From: Acidobacteriota bacterium
GTDB lineage: Bacteria > Acidobacteriota > UBA6911 > RPQK01 > JADFOI01
DNA: 5,466 nt
Assembly (NCBI GenBank): GCA_022545645.1
Contig: JACZQQ010000183.1
Span: 1-5,466 of the forward strand
Direction of reading: 5' to 3'
This document shows positions 4,565 through 5,466 of this stretch, in pieces; positions within the stretch are counted from its first letter, which is position 1; every line of letters begins with the position of its first letter. Made by a program: the position numbers and the translations under genes. The notes under the pieces were generated by a model. The model did not search any database. It was not told the origin of the DNA and saw only the letters and a list, made by a program, of their open reading frames with translations.

Positions 4565-5335
4565 CTAATTATCCAAAACCGGTTCCAGGAAGTATTCGGG
4601 CGGGATATCCCCATTAAAGGTAATCTCTTCGATGAAAATCTGTCTGGACATCTGCCCGTCCGTGTAGTGGTCGCTGCGCAACGGGGTGTGAACTCCCTGA
4701 ATGGTATGCCAATTTGTGTATTCCGTTTCCTGCTTTAGACGAACCCCTACGCTGTTGATCACGTGAGTTTCAGTTTTCAAAGGCAAATGGCTCTCCAGGT
4801 CAAAGAAGATCACAATCGACTTGTTGGCGGCATCCAGAAAGTCCACGGCTTCGTACTCGCCTGAACCGGAAACTTCATCCGGTCCGTAATAGAAAAGACT
4901 CATGCCCTCTTCATCCACGCGATCTCTCAGAAGAATATCGATGTCCCCCTGAACATCCTTTTCAAAGTCCTTGATCTCTTCTTCAGGGATATCTTCCACT
5001 GAGCTTTTTCCTTCCAGGATCCACCCTTTTCCGATTTCCAGATTGTAGATGTACACCTGTCGGCGTTTATCCTTTCCTGTCTGGAAGCGCGATTTGATGG
5101 GTTCAAAGACGGTCCAGTCCATGAAGGGAGTGAAATTACTGCGGCCCCTTTTGTCGAAGATAAAATATCTGCCAACTTTGTGATAATTCTTGATCTCCAG
5201 GTAGTTTTTCCCTCCCATCGCCTCAATAGCGGCCGCGATGACCTCATGGGCTTTGGAGGGCTGCTCGGCCGAAACCACAGACCACAGACCACAGACCACA
5301 GGCAGCAAACAAAGGGCCAGTAGCGACTTTCTCAT
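4565..5335 (-). CDS. Secreted LolA-like (outer membrane lipoprotein-sorting-like) protein
   Basis: From the chosen start this is a 256-residue exported protein. The signal peptide MRKSLLALCLLPVVCGLWSV... ends in VSA before EQPSK, a type I signal peptidase site; neither cysteine sits in a proper lipobox. The mature part is predominantly beta-strand and acidic. Its layout resembles the LolA/lipoprotein-sorting-like superfamily: a helix ending in AMGG, a FYYGPDEV turn, then IVIFFDLESHLPLK, a strand with a GVHTP turn, and an F/Y-rich C-terminus. LolA-type proteins bind acyl chains in the periplasm, but the ligand and partner here are unknown. An ATG at 5341 also exists; ATG 5335 is preferred because AGG lies 7 nt before it but only 1 nt before the other. 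The signal-peptide core is encoded by four perfect copies of a 7-bp repeat. Family-level assignment rests on overall pattern rather than catalytic motifs. Confidence 0.7.
   Translation of the reverse strand: MRKSLLALCLLPVVCGLWSVVSAEQPSKAHEVIAAAIEAMGGKNYLEIKNYHKVGRYFIFDKRGRSNFTPFMDWTVFEPIKSRFQTGKDKRRQVYIYNLEIGKGWILEGKSSVEDIPEEEIKDFEKDVQGDIDILLRDRVDEEGMSLFYYGPDEVSGSGEYEAVDFLDAANKSIVIFFDLESHLPLKTETHVINSVGVRLKQETEYTNWHTIQGVHTPLRSDHYTDGQMSRQIFIEEITFNGDIPPEYFLEPVLDN
5274..5301. repeat. Four perfect tandem copies of heptamer ACCACAG inside a signal-peptide coding sequence
   Basis: The unit ACCACAG (CTGTGGT in the coding direction) repeats four times without error. Because 7 is not a multiple of 3, each reading frame gives the same cyclic heptapeptide, L-W-S-V-V-C-G, with no stop codon. 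It therefore supplies the hydrophobic core of the signal peptide, ending at VVSA. Gain or loss of one or two copies would shift the downstream frame; three copies would add or remove seven residues. Confidence 0.95.
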
Positions 5336-5351
5336 TTCCATACCTATATCT

Positions 5352-5373
5352 AGTATAAACTAGGAGTTATACT
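5352..5373. promoter_or_regulatory. Perfect inverted repeat (7-bp arms, 8-bp spacer), candidate operator
   Basis: The arms AGTATAA (5352-5358) and TTATACT (5367-5373) are exact reverse complements. A second nested inverted repeat, CTAGT/ACTAG with a 4-bp spacer, occupies 5350-5363. The site lies 11-17 nt upstream of the LolA-like gene and covers its best -10 box, so a bound dimeric regulator would occlude RNA polymerase. It could also simply be two divergent -10 boxes, since TATACT is present on both strands. Function is inferred from position and symmetry only. Confidence 0.5.
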
Positions 5374-5380
5374 CGGTCTA
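5352..5380 (-). promoter_or_regulatory. Candidate sigma70-type promoter of the LolA-like gene
   Basis: On the minus strand, TATACT (5357-5352, five of six matches to TATAAT) is preceded after exactly 17 bp by TAGACC (5380-5375, four of six matches to TTGACA). The predicted transcript start is near 5345, giving a leader of only about 10 nt to ATG 5335 or 4 nt to ATG 5341. A second weaker -10 (TATAAC, 5371-5366) has no convincing -35. Confidence 0.5.
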
Positions 5381-5466
5381 CCGCAGACCCACCTGACCTT
5401 TTGATCCAGACGACAGCAAGAACGCACGAAAATGCGCGTAGCGCCCTTAATTCCCAATATATTTTG

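Larger units (their letters stand above)
5342..5466. other. Non-coding region upstream of the LolA-like gene
   Basis: No coding frame is supported here. Apart from the promoter and inverted repeat, it holds AACGCACGAAA (5421-5431), whose reverse complement recurs at 3278-3288. That is followed by a small GC-rich hairpin GCGC-GTA-GCGC (5434-5444). A 10-mer, CCACCTGACC (5389-5398), is the reverse complement of part of the octamer array at 4533-4556. The region resembles the other gaps in the window. The gene upstream is outside the window. Confidence 0.6.

Noticed and set aside
4927..5292. 121-codon minus-strand frame inside the LolA-like gene
   Set aside because: It starts with GTG within the heptamer array and runs in an alternative frame. 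It matters only as the frame entered if one repeat copy were lost.

Overview
The window is a stretch of bacterial chromosome of moderate GC content in which every recognisable gene lies on the minus strand. LpxC, the committed enzyme of lipid A synthesis, points to a diderm (Gram-negative) cell. The LolA-fold secreted protein, the amidase architecture and the general style of the proteins suggest Acidobacteriota or a neighbouring deep phylum. That placement is inference, because no rRNA or marker phylogeny is available here.

In transcription order (right to left) the layout is as follows. Positions 5342-5466 are an upstream region with a candidate promoter embedded in a perfect inverted repeat. 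Positions 4565-5335 encode a secreted LolA-like protein whose signal peptide is partly made of a heptanucleotide tandem repeat. Positions 4283-4564 are a repeat-rich gap. Positions 3401-4282 encode lpxC. Positions 3219-3400 are a second repeat-rich gap that ends in a TATAAT box only 8 nt from the next start codon. Then comes a tight four-gene unit: a periplasmic N-acetylmuramoyl-L-alanine amidase (1683-3218), a membrane-anchored GerMN-domain protein (1057-1686), RNase PH (249-1055) and the N-terminal half of RdgB/HAM1 (1-295, cut by the window edge). Junctions in this unit are a 4-nt overlap, a 1-nt gap and a 47-nt overlap, which implies one transcript with translational coupling.

The genes combine envelope building (lipid A, peptidoglycan hydrolysis, a probable lipid- or lipoprotein-handling protein) with RNA 3'-end trimming and nucleotide-pool cleaning. 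The order gerM-rph-rdgB matches that of Bacillus subtilis (gerM-rph-ysnA), but here it sits behind an amidase in what looks like a non-sporulating diderm.

The least ordinary part is the non-coding sequence. Both internal gaps contain GC-rich perfect hairpins with 3-nt loops, including one identical 15-mer palindrome on each side of lpxC, and short tandem arrays with a 7- or 8-bp period but different unit sequences. One such array has entered coding sequence and supplies the hydrophobic core of a signal peptide. No complete novel defence or mobile system is visible.
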